A stretch of DNA of 64,000 nt from Prunus persica (Eukaryota; Streptophyta; Magnoliopsida; Rosales; Rosaceae): contig NC_034015.1 of the NCBI RefSeq assembly GCF_000346465.2, positions 19,778,462 through 19,842,461 of the forward strand. Reading direction: 5' to 3'. The position numbers and the translations under genes were made by a program. The notes below the pieces were generated by a model. That model did not search any database, had not been told where the DNA came from, and worked only from the letters and a program-made list of their open reading frames with translations. Below, in pieces: positions 33,935 through 46,541 of this stretch (position 1 is its first letter; every line of letters begins with the position of its first letter).

Positions 33935-34705
33935 GAAAATGTGAAGGACCAAGAGAGAGCCACAGAGTCAAGGGGTTTAGAGTCTTTAGACCGAACAAGG
34001 ACATTTCAGTATAACATAGTAGGAAGACTGACACTCTTCGTGTCCAGATTAAGTGGTAGATAGAGTTCATGGTTTTGATGATGAGAATGGTGTTTCTGTG
34101 GATGGCAATGGTGCTGATTTTGAAGCCAAAAGCAAAATCTTAGTAGAAGAGTCAAAAATCGCCATTAAACCTAAGGTAGAAACGAGTTCTGGAATTGGTG
34201 TTCACACAGGCACCTCAAGGATCGATAGCGTTTCAGAAACTACACAGGGGGGCAGTTCAGTTTCAGATTCTTAATAATAATAATAAAGGGTCATTTTTTT
34301 CATTAGCTTTACAAGTATTTCCACACGCAGAAGAAGTAGTAGCATTTCTTTTGGTCAATGACATTGTACAATCTAATTACGAATTGTTTTGCAAGTTGTT
34401 GACATGTTCTTTGCCTACAACATGAGAATTGGCGACGGTTTTGTGGTTGACTCTTGCAGGAAAAAAGGATGTATGTACATTAAAACTCACTTTTGAAATT
34501 GTCACAAAAATTTTGGTACAAATCTATATGCAGATACACAGCTTTATATAAACCCTCCTTGCAAAGGAAAAACTTACATTGTTAGCTTTCTTTCTTGTGA
34601 GCAATTTGTGTTGTGGTCTTGAAGACTTGGAGTTCTTGCGAACCAGAATGGCAAATGAGAAACAATTGAAATGGGAAGGCAAGGGCAAAGCTAGTGAAGA
34701 GCTAA
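33935..34705 (+). pseudogene. Partial copy of the membrane-protein 3' end and LFS-like 5' end
   Basis: Duplicate of about 28035-29165 with internal deletions. The part 33935-34274 matches the C-terminal coding region of the acidic membrane protein, ending in the same SVSETTQGGSSVSDS-stop but lacking about 200 bp and the N-terminus. Positions 34275-34648 match its 3' flank. Positions 34649-34705 match the start of the LFS-like gene (ATGGCAAATGAGAAACAATT) and then stop. Neither gene could be expressed in full. The order and strand of the source are kept. Confidence 0.9.
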
Positions 34706-35002
34706 TAAGCTAGCTGTCACTCTTTTTTAAGGGATTAGAGAAATTAGTAACTGGAGCCACAATAACACTAAGCAGATGCGCTTCCTAGAGAAGCAGTCGG
34801 GCCCTGTTACAACTTTCTTACAAAGATTAATAGAAGGAAACACGAGTGCCCAAAAGAAAATACCTCAAAAACAATCATGGCCTTTCTATATCCTTTCCTT
34901 CCATGCGCTTCCCAAGAAAATATAAACTCTTCCTGCAAGTTACAAGCATTCATCAAATGCCAGTGCCAGCTAAAAATATTCAAATCGCATTAGGATGGCT
35001 CT

Positions 35003-36136
35003 TCATTGGTCAAGTTCATTTGCATAAGGAACTACAAATTTTTCAGCAAACTTCTGTTCGGTATACTTGCAGATTGTGCTCAAGTTAGGTATTTTCCCAA
35101 GTAGATTTCTCTTTTCCAGGTTCTCTATAACTTGTAGTCGTGGTTTCAGCCTGTGCTCAACGCTACAAATAAGCAATTCAGGGTGAATAACTAGAAATGA
35201 GATATCAACCTTGCCAGAGCTAAGCAGCATTTCTATTGCCTCCTTAATCTTCTTCTCAGACGTAGCAAACACCTGGGGAGCCCTCCTAAACACCACCAAG
35301 ATATCGTTTTCCGAAAACCCCAAACTCTGGAAGAGCTTCACCTTCAGTTCCCAGGTCTCCAAAGTCATCGAACTCATGATCCGAATAGCGTATAGGAACA
35401 TCTTGGACTTCCTATCAAAACCCATTTCATCAACCCTTTTAACAAAACCCATAATGCTCTCCTGCTTATGCAGAAAGAATCTCGGAAAAAGAAAAATGTA
35501 TTTGACAATCTGCGACGAAGTTATACCCAAACTCTTTAAAACCTCAATATTGGGCATCAATGTCTTCTCCAAGTCATATTTGAGATACCAAGCAGATAAC
35601 TTTAAAACCTTAAGCACATCTGCATTAGAACCCAGAATGTTCTTCAACACTAAAATAGCAGGGCCAAGCCCTTTATCGACACTCCGCCTTAAAATCCAGG
35701 GGTCTGAGGATATAAGATCGGCGATGTCGGAGTCTGAAAAGCCAGAGTCTTGCAAAAGTTTGATTTTGGGTTTGATGGCCGTGTCAAGATTGGCACGAAG
35801 AATCCCCGGGACCCTTTTAACTACTTCCTCCAGATGGATTTTGGAGAAACCGCTTTCCTTGAGAAATGAAAGCACCGAATCCGATTCTGGGGTACTTCGA
35901 AGAAAAGCAATGGTTGATGAGGCTTTTAAAGCGGCTTCTGGGGAAAACTGGTGCTGGTTGATTAGATATTCAGCTACTGCTACTTTGGGCTTTGATTTTG
36001 ATTTTGACCTTTTGGGATCGGAGGAAGAGTAAAACAAGAGAGATATTGAGTGGTAAAGAGGAGGCCTGTGAAGCTGGACCGAGCTTCTCAGAGAGAATGA
36101 GAGTGAGATTAGCCTTTTGTTCATCTGGGTTATCAT
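35003..36136 (-). CDS. mTERF family protein, organelle-targeted
   Basis: Intronless 377-codon gene with ATG at 36136. The first 45 residues are rich in Ser, Leu and Arg and poor in acidic residues, as in a mitochondrial or plastid transit peptide. From about residue 85 there are repeated mTERF helical motifs with the typical pattern L..sGF....i..li...P.iL: FLKESGFSKIHLEEVVKRVP, LLQDSGFSDSDIADLISSDP, VLKSLGITSSQIVKYIFLFP and LFQSLGFSENDILVVFRRAP. The family binds organellar nucleic acids and affects transcription or splicing in organelles; the exact target is unknown. Most angiosperm members of this subgroup lack introns. The gene lies within a duplicated block, where the body of the duplicated LFS-like gene would be. 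Confidence 0.9.
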   Translation of the reverse strand: MITQMNKRLISLSFSLRSSVQLHRPPLYHSISLLFYSSSDPKRSKSKSKPKVAVAEYLINQHQFSPEAALKASSTIAFLRSTPESDSVLSFLKESGFSKIHLEEVVKRVPGILRANLDTAIKPKIKLLQDSGFSDSDIADLISSDPWILRRSVDKGLGPAILVLKNILGSNADVLKVLKLSAWYLKYDLEKTLMPNIEVLKSLGITSSQIVKYIFLFPRFFLHKQESIMGFVKRVDEMGFDRKSKMFLYAIRIMSSMTLETWELKVKLFQSLGFSENDILVVFRRAPQVFATSEKKIKEAIEMLLSSGKVDISFLVIHPELLICSVEHRLKPRLQVIENLEKRNLLGKIPNLSTICKYTEQKFAEKFVVPYANELDQ

Positions 36137-37186
36137 ATTTTTCAGGGTTTTGGTTGGTGAGCTTTTAGCAGTGATTTCTACATGAAAATTGAATACAGAG
36201 AAATTGGTTTTGAAATATGAACTTGCCTGTGATTATGAATTGGGGGACTCAATTGCAGAATGAACAACTTCCAGGAAAGAATTGGTCATCCAAGCTCTGT
36301 GTTCTGTACCCTCAGGTCTGCTTGCTTTTGGATGTAACATTTTGAAGTTATGAAAGTTGACGCCCAAATCCCGCTCGTTAGGGCTTTTCAACCCTAAGGG
36401 CCCCCCCCTTTTTTTTTTTTTTTTTTGGGTCGTGAACAATTTAAGTTCATTTAAACACCAAAAATGGGAAACAAACAAACAAAGAAAACAAAAGCCGAAA
36501 AGGCCAAGAACAAAAATAAAACACCACAAACACAAAGAAGATTATACTAGAACAAGTACAGTCTAGTATAATAATCTTCCACATCACAATTGCTTCATGA
36601 GAAAGGAGGCTTCGGAATGGGAAATCAATTGCTTTACTATATTTTGTAAGTCCAGACATGGAAAGTCATGACCATTTTGTACTCATTAACAATTTAGAAT
36701 TAGAATATCATTAAATGTAATTTTTTAAAATTTGATTTCATATATGGGTATAATTGAAAAATTAAACAAACTTTGTTTTTCATTCCTATACAAACCAAAC
36801 ATGGGAAAAGAAATAAAGTGGTATTTCCTAGTTGCATTACAAAACATGAGAAATGAATTTTATATTTCCTGTCTCTTAAAGAAAGACATGAAAAATTATT
36901 TCCTATCAAATATTTTCTGCGAACCAAACATGGGCTAAGGATTTATTGTCTTATCAAGTCATGGAAACCATTTGAAAAAAAAAAAAAAAAACCATGAACT
37001 CAAAGTTGTTTGCAAATTGTTAGAGTTCTAGCTCTTGTAGCTCAAACATTAGATTGGTGGTTTGTCAAAAATCTTAACACATTGCATTGGTGGTACTACA
37101 TATGTGAGTTTCAATTTATTTTATATATTTAAGAAAAATTGAATTGAATTGATTTCAATAATTAAAAGTACGAAATCCTGCTAACG
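36137..37186. other. Spacer downstream of repeats, upstream of the mTERF gene
   Basis: AT-rich spacer holding the mTERF promoter side. It contains a C run followed by a T run (about 36401-36426) and an A run near 36975-36991. No supportable gene. Confidence 0.5.
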
Positions 37187-37255
37187 GCTCTAGCCTAGTG
37201 AAAGAAGGCATTAACTTGCATACTAGAGGTCTCATGTTCGAATCCCCACAACATC
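37187..37255 (+). mobile_element. tRNA-derived SINE-like head
   Basis: Has a box-A-like CTCTAGCCTAGTG...AAGGC and a box-B-like ATGTTCGAATCCCC about 40 bases later. A related but weaker sequence lies at 46128-46190 (TTAGTCTAGTGGTATTTG). The cloverleaf is incomplete, so it is read as a SINE or tRNA relic, not a tRNA gene. Confidence 0.45.
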
Positions 37256-37286
37256 TTAGTTGTGTGTGAGAAATTTCCCTCCCAGG

Positions 37287-37860
37287 ATGGCTTGTGTTGT
37301 TTATAATTCCCTAATATGCCATAATCAAATTTATTTTTATATCTTTTTAAATTTTCATTATTTATGTGCCATAATATCCAATTGAATTGGGAAAACAGAG
37401 AATTGGAAGTCTTACCAAAGATAAGGTTAATGAATTGGTGGGTTTGTAGTAAAATGGGACAAGAGTTGAAGAAAGTTTGTGAGCTCCCATGAATTCCATG
37501 AGCTCCATTCCTTCTCAATGATTGAAGTGTTACATTAGTGCAATAAGTTTAAGTAAATTTAGGTTTTAGTCACAAAAAAACTTTCATTTTTGGAAAACAA
37601 ACAGAAAAACACAGAGAATATGCGACAGTTAGGCTTTTTAGTTCCGGTTCATGTACTTTTCTTGATGATATAAATGCCTCGTTCGATTAAATTTCTTTAG
37701 CCGCGGAGAAAACCGTCACTAACTGCAGCCACCCTTTTGCAGCGGATATATTTAACCGTTGCTAAAGATTGGAAAATTATTTAAATCTTTCCTTCCATTT
37801 GGAACTCTTGGATTTTGGGAGGCGCAAAAGATAAAAAAGCTCATTTTCAATATCTTTATC
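37287..37860. repeat. Dispersed repeat R, copy 3
   Basis: Close relative of 29886-30500 along nearly its whole length, including the AATATGCGACAGTTAGGCTT block and GGGAGGCGCAAA near the end. It lies downstream of the duplicated gene fragments, in the same relative order as copy 1 is to the source genes. Confidence 0.65.
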
Positions 37861-38297
37861 GCATCAAACTTTCAGGTATAGATTATGCTGTAACATAAAA
37901 CCGATGAAGAAAGTGGAGACTCGTATTAATGGATGTAATAGGGCAAATTAATTATGAATTTTTACAATTTGTGTCAGAGCCAAGCAAATTACAATTATAA
38001 ACATTATAGTTCAAGTTAATCATACAATAAGTTTTTTCTCAACATCATGATACAACTACCCGTACAAGTATGGCCGCTAATAGCACTTGTGTCACTTCAT
38101 GCCCTCTGTATGTGAATCACCTACAAAACTGAGGTCAGTTTCTACAATATGCAGACTGGATGTGGTGCCCGAACAAACAGCAGAGTCTCACGAACTAGGC
38201 TATTCATACACCTTCGAAAGCACAAGCAGACCACTACTCGGGGCCAAATCTTCTCAGCCGCTGAAATTCAAAAACAAGTAACTTCTCATTCGTAGAT

Positions 38298-41200
38298 CTA
38301 CACGTCGTCATCTTCATCTGGTACATGTAACTTCTCAATGGCAGCCTGTTGGAACATAAAGAGATGATAAGGGATGAGCAGAGCAAAATTCTTTTGCTCC
38401 CTAGGAGCAAGATACAACTGAAAGAATAAGAAGTATGCCCAAATTACCTTAATGGTAGCAACATCGGTTGCTGACGGCTTCAAATCCAAGGCAAAACCAA
38501 AATGAAGCATTGCTTTCTCATGCATGTTACGTCGCTTATAGATCTTACCCATCAACGCATACACACTGCTTTCACGAGGAGAATATTCTTTAACCTCCTC
38601 TAACACTGCTAAAGCTTCATCAAATCTTTCTAAACTCATTAGTATGTTAGCCTTCTGATACATGGGAAGTGGATTCTTCTTATCTGCTATAATAGCCTTG
38701 TCCATTATCACTAACGCTTCTTCACTTCTCTGTCATATGATTTAAACACATTCCAGATAATAGTAATTAAAAAAAGGTTAGTAAATAAACAAACTTCCTG
38801 AAGTCATAATGTTAAAATGGATATAGGGAATGCGACCTTTAAAGCATGCAATGCTTGGCCAAGGTAAGTCATAATAATAGAAGAACGAGGATTTATTTGG
38901 AAAGCCGTCCGGAAGTGATGCTCGGCGAACTCAAACTTCTCTTGGCGATGATATACCATTCCAAGCCCATACCAGGAGTTATAATGCCTTGCATCAACAC
39001 GAAGTGCACTCTGATAGCTCTTTATTCCATTCTCAAAATCCTCTAGAGCTACATATCTGCAGATAAGGATAATTGAAGACAATATCAGCCATCAAAATCA
39101 GAAACCACATCCAGGAGAATTTCAATTTTACGGATTAAATGATTAAAGGAAGAAAATGGCTGTCTCGTACTCATGACCACAAAGGGTATGTGCATATGTG
39201 AATCTTGAATTAAGTTGAACAGCTCGCTGGAAATTCTTGAGAGCAGTTTCATGGTCTTTCTGCAAGCTATAACAATTTCCCATGGCAACCCTGCAATCCC
39301 ATTCAATAAGAAAGATGCAAGGAACAATGATCAACATGTTGAAATGAAAACGGAGATTAGAATGCCATGTATTATTTCAAAAACTGTGATATAGCTACCA
39401 AGATTGAGGAGCTACGCGGTCGGTTGCTATCAGTTCCTGAGCCAGGTAACTTAACTTCATGTCTTCCTTCACATGCTGCAAAGAGTAAGATTAATTTTCA
39501 GGGAAGCAATTAAACATTAAGCACCTAGAAAACTAACAAACACATGGATAAAGATTAAGAAACCTATTTCTAGAGAAAAGAAAATCAGGGCTTGCAGAAC
39601 AAAAACAAGGCCATCTGTAGGTACAGAGAAAAAACTACAGAGTGTAACAATGAATGAAGCACCAAGCTTCATTCAGAATGATTGGCCGGAGTAAACCAAC
39701 CATGTAATAGATACGATAAATCGTCTTAAACACACGACCTCTTTCTAACCATAGTGCGAATATTGTTTTATTTGAAGATAGATAATACATCTCAGCAGAA
39801 TTAGCAGGAGTAACCCCACAGGCCATGTTATGTATAATGATAGTATCCTCTGGAAATAAGAAAAAAAACTATTTTCAATTTTGCAATACATCATTATGGG
39901 GACTCACATAGAGAACTGTGGAATATATATCCATTCCTTCTAAACTGTAAGGTGATGCTTGACGGGCAAGACTGAAGGCCCGATCAGCTTCTGCATATTC
40001 TAGCAGTTCACAATAAGCTTTTCCAACCTGCAGTTGAGGAATGCCAAAATAGTCAATTATATGCAGGTATTAAAATGTGCTGGGAAAAACCATTAAGGGA
40101 GCAGTTGCAAGGAATGTGAGTTGGTCTGCATGGAAATATTGAGAACAAAGGTTTAGGTATCTACAAATCATGGAGGAATAAATGAAGCAGAACAAAAGAG
40201 AGAACAAATTAAGTCCAAATAAATTCATCACCATTCTTATTTCTGGAGGGTTTTTATTTGTAAATTAGCATAAAAGACCAAACTATCAAAGATGAGATGA
40301 ACATGTGACGAGAAATTAATCAGGTTCTGAACTGATGTCAATGAGATATTGAAAAAATAGAAAGATTTGTAAGAATGAAGTGAAAACAACCCTTCTTTAT
40401 AAGGTCTAATGTGAAAAAATTATTTTCTAGTAGTGTTCCAAACTAGCTAACTAACTTATATAGACCTCCACCAAACAAATGTATCTCCTGCAATATCCCT
40501 AAATTGTGGAAGACTAACGACAGAAATGGTTGAATGGAATCTGTACTCAGTATAAGTATTCTCCAGTGCTGCATACAAGGTCATCAGAGCAGGAGACAAT
40601 ATAGAAATCCGGCCAAGAAGTTTTTAGACAACTACCTGGGAAAGTACCCAGCCTGTGTTGTAATGCTTGTATGGAAGTTTGAGATAGACATCCAGAGCAT
40701 CCTGTGCAACACAGTCAATATTAGATAATTAAATACAACCTCAATTGAGGAAAAGAATATTACACTCAATAACCAAGTAGTACCTGACATCTGTACAAGC
40801 AGGAAAGTCTATAGCCCTCCCCAAGGGTTCTTAAAAGGCTCAATATTTCTGAAGCACCAGTGACAACTCTTGAAACATTCATAATACCCCCACTACCTGA
40901 CAAGGTTGTTCCTTCTTGTTCAAGATATCTGTTATCACTAGAGGGAGTAAAACCAGAAGCTACTGCTGCAGTATTTGAACGGGAATCATCAAATGTCTCA
41001 TTGCGCATCCCTAAACAGAACCCAAATTTAAATTTCACACGTATCAGCTGAAAAGCCATTGGACAGAGCAAACATCGAGGAATCAACAGTATCATAGAGC
41101 GGAAAATAACGTATTCGTATTAGCCAGGAAACATTACTGAGCTTAGATGAGCAAAGCAACTGAACAAACTTAAATCACTATCATGCAAATTTGTTGGTTC

Positions 41201-44200
41201 TCTATTAATAGAAAAGAGAAGATGCATCACCTTCATCAATATTTTCATTGGCCCATGGCTGTCCCTTACGATTTGCCAAGGAACGTGCCACAGAGCTCAG
41301 CTTGGAACTTCCAAGATATTTAGATGAATTGGTAGTTCCATTTCCGGCCGTCATTGAGGCACTTGCATTAGTGTTAGCCCCTGCTTCAGCAGCAAGTCTA
41401 TTGCTCCGTCGGTTGCCAGAATCAAAAGACAACCTGCTTGAAATCTGAAAGGGGAAAACAATCTCAACAATTCATTGACCTCAATATGTCCAGGAAAACA
41501 AATGAAAATTCCACCAAATGATATACAGAGTTACTCAAGTGCAGAAATTCCAATTGCCATATCCACGATGGAAATATATAACTACAATAATGCAACCAAA
41601 TCAATGAACCAAAGGCAACAACAACAGCACAACAAATAAATAACCTCAGCGTTAGCCCACATTAAACCTCTAAAACAAGGAAGGCATAGAAGTTAGGAAC
41701 TACTGAGTAAGTGCTAACAAGCAACGATAAATAGCAAACTGGTCCCAAAGGACAAACTTACACAACAGCCCTTATGCAAACTTTGAAGAAGTCAGATTGA
41801 GTCAAAGACATTAGATTAGATATCATGATAACATGTGTGTTAAAAGAAATAAAGACCCTCCATGCATAAATTTCCCTCCAAGAAAACCAACAGGCCGCAG
41901 AAATCAGCCGTTTCACAACAAATTCCATGTTCAGTTCAGTTCATAAGCATGGTCCACAAATCTGAAGAAAAAAGTGTAAAGGCACATGCAATTTACACAA
42001 CAATGAACTACCTTACATACACTTAGATAATTAATTTATGTTAGCAACAGTGGCATGAAGAATTATATCAATAGAAAGCAAGTTTATTTAAATTATGGAT
42101 AAGTGGCCCTGTACCTTCCGCAGTTTTCCTTCATCAACAAACTTTCTTCTAGGGGCTTGAATGGTAGAGTTTACAGTTGATCTCGGAGAGCTATCAGTAC
42201 CTGTGCTCATATTTGGGCCATTTGGCTGTACCATTCTACACAGAGCTGGTGGAGCAACACCTGACAACTGCAAACAGGGGCAGTAAGAGCAATGGTGACA
42301 CAAAAAGAAAAGGATTTAGCTGATTTTTGTGTGTATATTTTGATTTTGACAAATACCAGTTTCAATGTTTTATTTCTGGTACAACTAAGTCTTATATAAC
42401 TGAGTGATTATGCCCTAAACACTCTAGCATTGAATCTTTTAAGTTTGAGACCTTAATTTTAGAGACACAGGTGTTTTGTACATAACAGTAGCCAGCGGAA
42501 TCGGATTTTCAAATTTATAATTCTTCTCTTACAACCCTAAACCCTAAACCATAATTCTTCTCTTACAACCCTAAGTCCTTAAGCCACAACTTTATAAATC
42601 CTAAAGCCCATTGCACATCCATTTGTAGGCAATATTTGCACCTATCCTACATCAGATGGTCTACTTTAGAATAATGACACAAACTTAAGAGTAAATTACC
42701 AAATGTTTTCTTTCAAAACAAAACCTAATTGAAGAGGTCTTCACCCATAATTGCAAACCAAAACAGATATCATATTATTCAAAACCAAGAGGAATATTGG
42801 GCAACGGAAGTAAGGAAAGAGATACAGCAATAAATGCAGGACTACTAGAACAAAAGTGGAGGAGATAACTTATATATACCTGCATGGGCATTGGTGAAGG
42901 AGTGTTATAGAAAGATAGGCTAGAACTGCCATTCATAGGCTGACCAGAAGCTCCTCCCAAAATAACATGAGAATTTCCAGACACATCTCTTATGTTATTT
43001 CCTTGCATGTGCTTGAATTGTCTCTGACTAACATCTTCCGAGCTAAAATTCCTACCAGAAACTAAATTACAGTCCTCATTTAAGGTAAGTAAACTTTGTG
43101 AAGCTAATCCATGATGTAGATACTGCTTTTGTATGGAAAGAGAAGCAGCTTCACCAAAAACTACAGCTGCTTCTTCAGCGGAACCTGGAACAATGGAAAT
43201 ACAAAGCCTTAACTTAAATATGTATTGAAAGAGAAGCCTTGACTTATTCTCCAACTTGCAAATCAAGAGAAGGCTTCACTTTAGGATAAATATCCAGCTA
43301 CAATTTTCCCATTTCAGGGTACATGGTTACATGCATCCAGATTGATATCTTAGCAAAATGATCAGTTGTTAGACAAAGAGGCATAATGATTAACGCAAAA
43401 GTGCTGCACTAAAAAGAATATGAAGTCATGTGTGTAACATTGTCCAGACCTAGCACGCACAGTTCTTCATATGCAGCCCACATAGAAGGATCTATAGTCA
43501 AAGCCTGTTTGAAGTGATGGATGGCACTTTTCCTTCTATCAGTATACCTAGAACAAAACAAATTACAAACAATAATATCATGAGAGGCATGCATCACATA
43601 CAGAAAATTGACATAATCATACAATCCAGGCATGAAATAACTATAAGATGCAAAAAACAGGGATAATGAAGTAGTTGCAGGATGATAAGCTACAAATTCC
43701 ATAGAATGGTAATAAACCTAAGTTAATACAACACAGCAAAGTCCTCTATTCTATCCCAAGAGACATGCAACCAGAGAGACGGAGGAACAACTTAGAAGAG
43801 GACATGAATCTGAAGAATTTCACAAGCACCACCTAAAGTTTACCTGACATTACTAGGACGAACTACATTCAAGCCTATCATACCCCAAAAGATATTTCTA
43901 GGAGGTACAACAACACTACCACTACTGTTCACCTCTCACAATTGAGTACAGCTTCTTAAAATCATAGGATTCTGTCAAAATACATCTTGTACTGGAATGC
44001 CCTTTTGCCTGACATCTTACTGAGATGGATCCCAATAAAGTGGTCCTTTAGAAAGTAAGTTTAGCCATCATCACAAGAAAGTCCCTTTCAAGAAACTTAT
44101 AAAGTAGATATGCCTTTGGCTACATCCGCAGAAGCTCCAGAAGAAAGAAGACAAACCTGTAAATAAGCCCGAGAAGGTAATGACCAGCTGCACCGTTTGG

Positions 44201-45542
44201 AACCTGCAAAAATTATTAAAAGCAAGTCATCTGCTGTTTCGATCACATGATAATGTCTAAAGGGTATATGAGGTTCATTTCAATTCCTGTAGAAAACAAT
44301 GAAACCCTGAAGAACATTGTGTTATATGAAGTAAGACTTCAACATGTAATATTGTAAATTTTAATTTAGACATAATGCTCCAAACAATTTGATTCTGATA
44401 CCTCTGCACTAGGCTCATTAACAGGACATAATGCTGCCTCTGCTTCACTAAGAAGATCCATCTGAAAGCATGATATTGCAAACAAGTAGCGGGATTGAGC
44501 GACTTGTGTTCCTTCATAAAAATCAACAGAAAGAAGAGGAGAGGTCCATGTGATGAGAAACACTAACTAAAAACCTTAATTAAAAAGAACGAAAGAAACT
44601 ACAAAAATAAAAATATACTCAAACAGTATATGAACTATGACATTGCCTACCCTTTAAAATATGATAAGCAGCATAAGCTTGATTGCTTTGCAAGTAACAG
44701 CCAGCTAACAATTGTAAATTTGTCTGCAATGGAACAACTTGTCAATGAGTCCATAAACAATTAACAAACTGAAAAAACAGCGCTACCCATTCAACCAGGA
44801 AATAAAAACGTCACCAACACAACTTCTTCCAATAGACAGTTCTAAATTTTAGAACGGGTACATTTCCTGTCAACTTTCAAAAGTGGCATAACCAATCTGA
44901 TTAATTCTATCAAAAAAGTGGCACTGTGGAAAGTAAACCACATTAAGAAACCCCATTTTCAAAATACCCACAGCTTCATGCTTCATTGTAAAAAGAATAT
45001 TACCAAAACAATTCGCAGTCCAGAGCTCCAATAATTTAAAGCTAATAGCAAAGCAAAGAACTAATTCAACTACATAATTACTTATCCTCAAAGAAAAACA
45101 TTTTATTCCAGAAAAATAATAATGTGAACCCCGGGTAAATATAAATGTTCGAGAGATTCTAAACCCCTAAAACCCTAGATTTCAAATACAGAACACTGAA
45201 TTACTCAGGTATAACCGTATAAGTAAAATCTTAACGAAGTCGTTGGTTAAGTAACACGAAGCATCGATCATGATGATAAAAGCGGTAATGTTCCCCAGGG
45301 TCGCCGTGAAGCACTAGCAGAAGAGAAAATTCCATTTCGAATTTTCCATCTTCGTTTTTCCTTTCCTGGGATTTCTCGGTAACCAAACAAACAGGCAATA
45401 AAAGAAAAAGAGTAAAGAGTAGGTGGAGAAAAGGTACCTCGGATGGGTACTCGGCACAGAGTCTTTCGCAGAGGAAAATGGCGTTTCGGTACATGAAATC
45501 GCGAAGACTGTGCTGAACACAGTCTCTGAGTATGGCTTCCAT
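38298..45542 (-). CDS. CDC27B: Anaphase-promoting complex subunit 3 (CDC27/HOBBIT type)
   Basis: TPR scaffold subunit of the APC/C ubiquitin ligase, which binds coactivators and drives destruction of cyclins and securin in the nucleus. The ATG is at 45542; exon 1 encodes MEAILRDCVQHSLRDFMYRN. I can place about 16 exons. N-terminal TPR exons lie at about 44722, 44520, 44202 and 43549. A low-complexity middle lies at about 43186-42880, 42268-42117, 41445-41231 and 41012-40785. The C-terminal TPR superhelix follows: DALDVYLKLPYKHYNTGWVL (40702), VGKAYCELLEYAEADRAFSL (40026), VAMGNCYSLQKDHETALKNF (39290), YNSWYGLGMVYHRQEKFEFA (about 38980) and SSVYALMGKIYKRRNMHEKA (about 38560). The last exon ends LHVPDEDDDV. 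No break was found. The call as HOBBIT/CDC27b rather than CDC27a rests on the synteny and is less sure than the family. Confidence 0.92.
42515..42575. repeat. Telomere-like words in a CDC27 intron
   Basis: ACAACCCTAAACCCTAAACC contains two CCCTAAA units. It is flanked by two copies of ATAATTCTTCTCTTACAACC, which form a short direct repeat. The tract is too short for a true interstitial telomere, but the unit is exact. Confidence 0.6.
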
Positions 45543-46541
45543 GGCTGCTTTGATTTGGTGAGAGGGAGAGAGAGAGATGGTGAGGGGTTTTGGTTTTGGT
45601 TTTGGGTTTCAAAATCAGGGCGGCACGTGTGATCTCCCATTTCAAATCACGCGTCAGGTGACATTTATTTATTTATGGTTTAAAATCACGTACCACAAAA
45701 CAAAATTGGATTTTTATATGACGCATTAACTCCATTGACAAAAATAAAGAAAATTACGATAAGGCTGCAACGGTTAGGAGCAAGAAGACCAACAAAACAA
45801 AACAAAACAAAATTTTATTTTGTTTCATGAATAAGATTAATCGGATACTTGTTATTCTATTTGTTTGATCGTAATTGAATCACCAATTTGGATTTTAAGT
45901 AGTTAACTTATATTAAATTACAATTCACTTTTTTCGATCTTCATTTTGGAGAGCTTTATTTTGTAAACTTCCTATTTTGATGACTTCTCTATCTTCATCA
46001 TCTCTAGCATTACGATCTTGAATTCAGGTAGATTAAACCAATTTCTATCTCATCATTTATGGTGCCCTAACTGTACTCTACATGATAAAATTATAAATTT
46101 GAACAACTAACTCTTTGTTTAATGATTAACTAGCCTTTAGTCTAGTGGTATTTGTCTCTACTTAATTAGAAGATGTCTCATGTTAGATTTACATAAATGA
46201 TCATAACGATTCATATTTGTGACTAGCCTTATTGTGAGTGTATGAATCTATTGTGAAAATATATTATAAATATCTTATATTTGTCAAAAACTCTTTATTT
46301 AGTGATATTTTTATTTTTTAAATCGAATAAGGTTCTTATTTTAAATCTTCCCGTTAATAAAAGAAGATACCGTACGGCACCAAAAAGAGAAAACAAAAGG
46401 TTGAATATGTTCAATTGGTCCGGCCCATATGAACGGCCCAAAAGCTGGGGTGATACCTTAACCCGGGCTTAGAAGAAAAATAAAATGGGTAGGAAACAAA
46501 AACAAACGCAAAACGCTACCTCGTGAACACCTTTCACTTCA
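45543..46541. promoter_or_regulatory. Divergent promoter region between CDC27 and SDS22
   Basis: About 1 kb separates the two divergent ATGs. There is no gene inside. The SDS22 side has GGCCCATA and CGGCCCAAAAG (site II-like GGCCCA words, about 46421-46441). The CDC27 side has a CACGTG-less, GA-rich 5' leader. A weak tRNA-derived relic lies at 46128-46190. Confidence 0.5.

Noticed and set aside
36401..36426. C/T homopolymer junction read as a retrocopy poly-A tail for mTERF
   Set aside because: It lies on the 5' side of the minus-strand mTERF gene, so it cannot be the tail of an mTERF mRNA copy.
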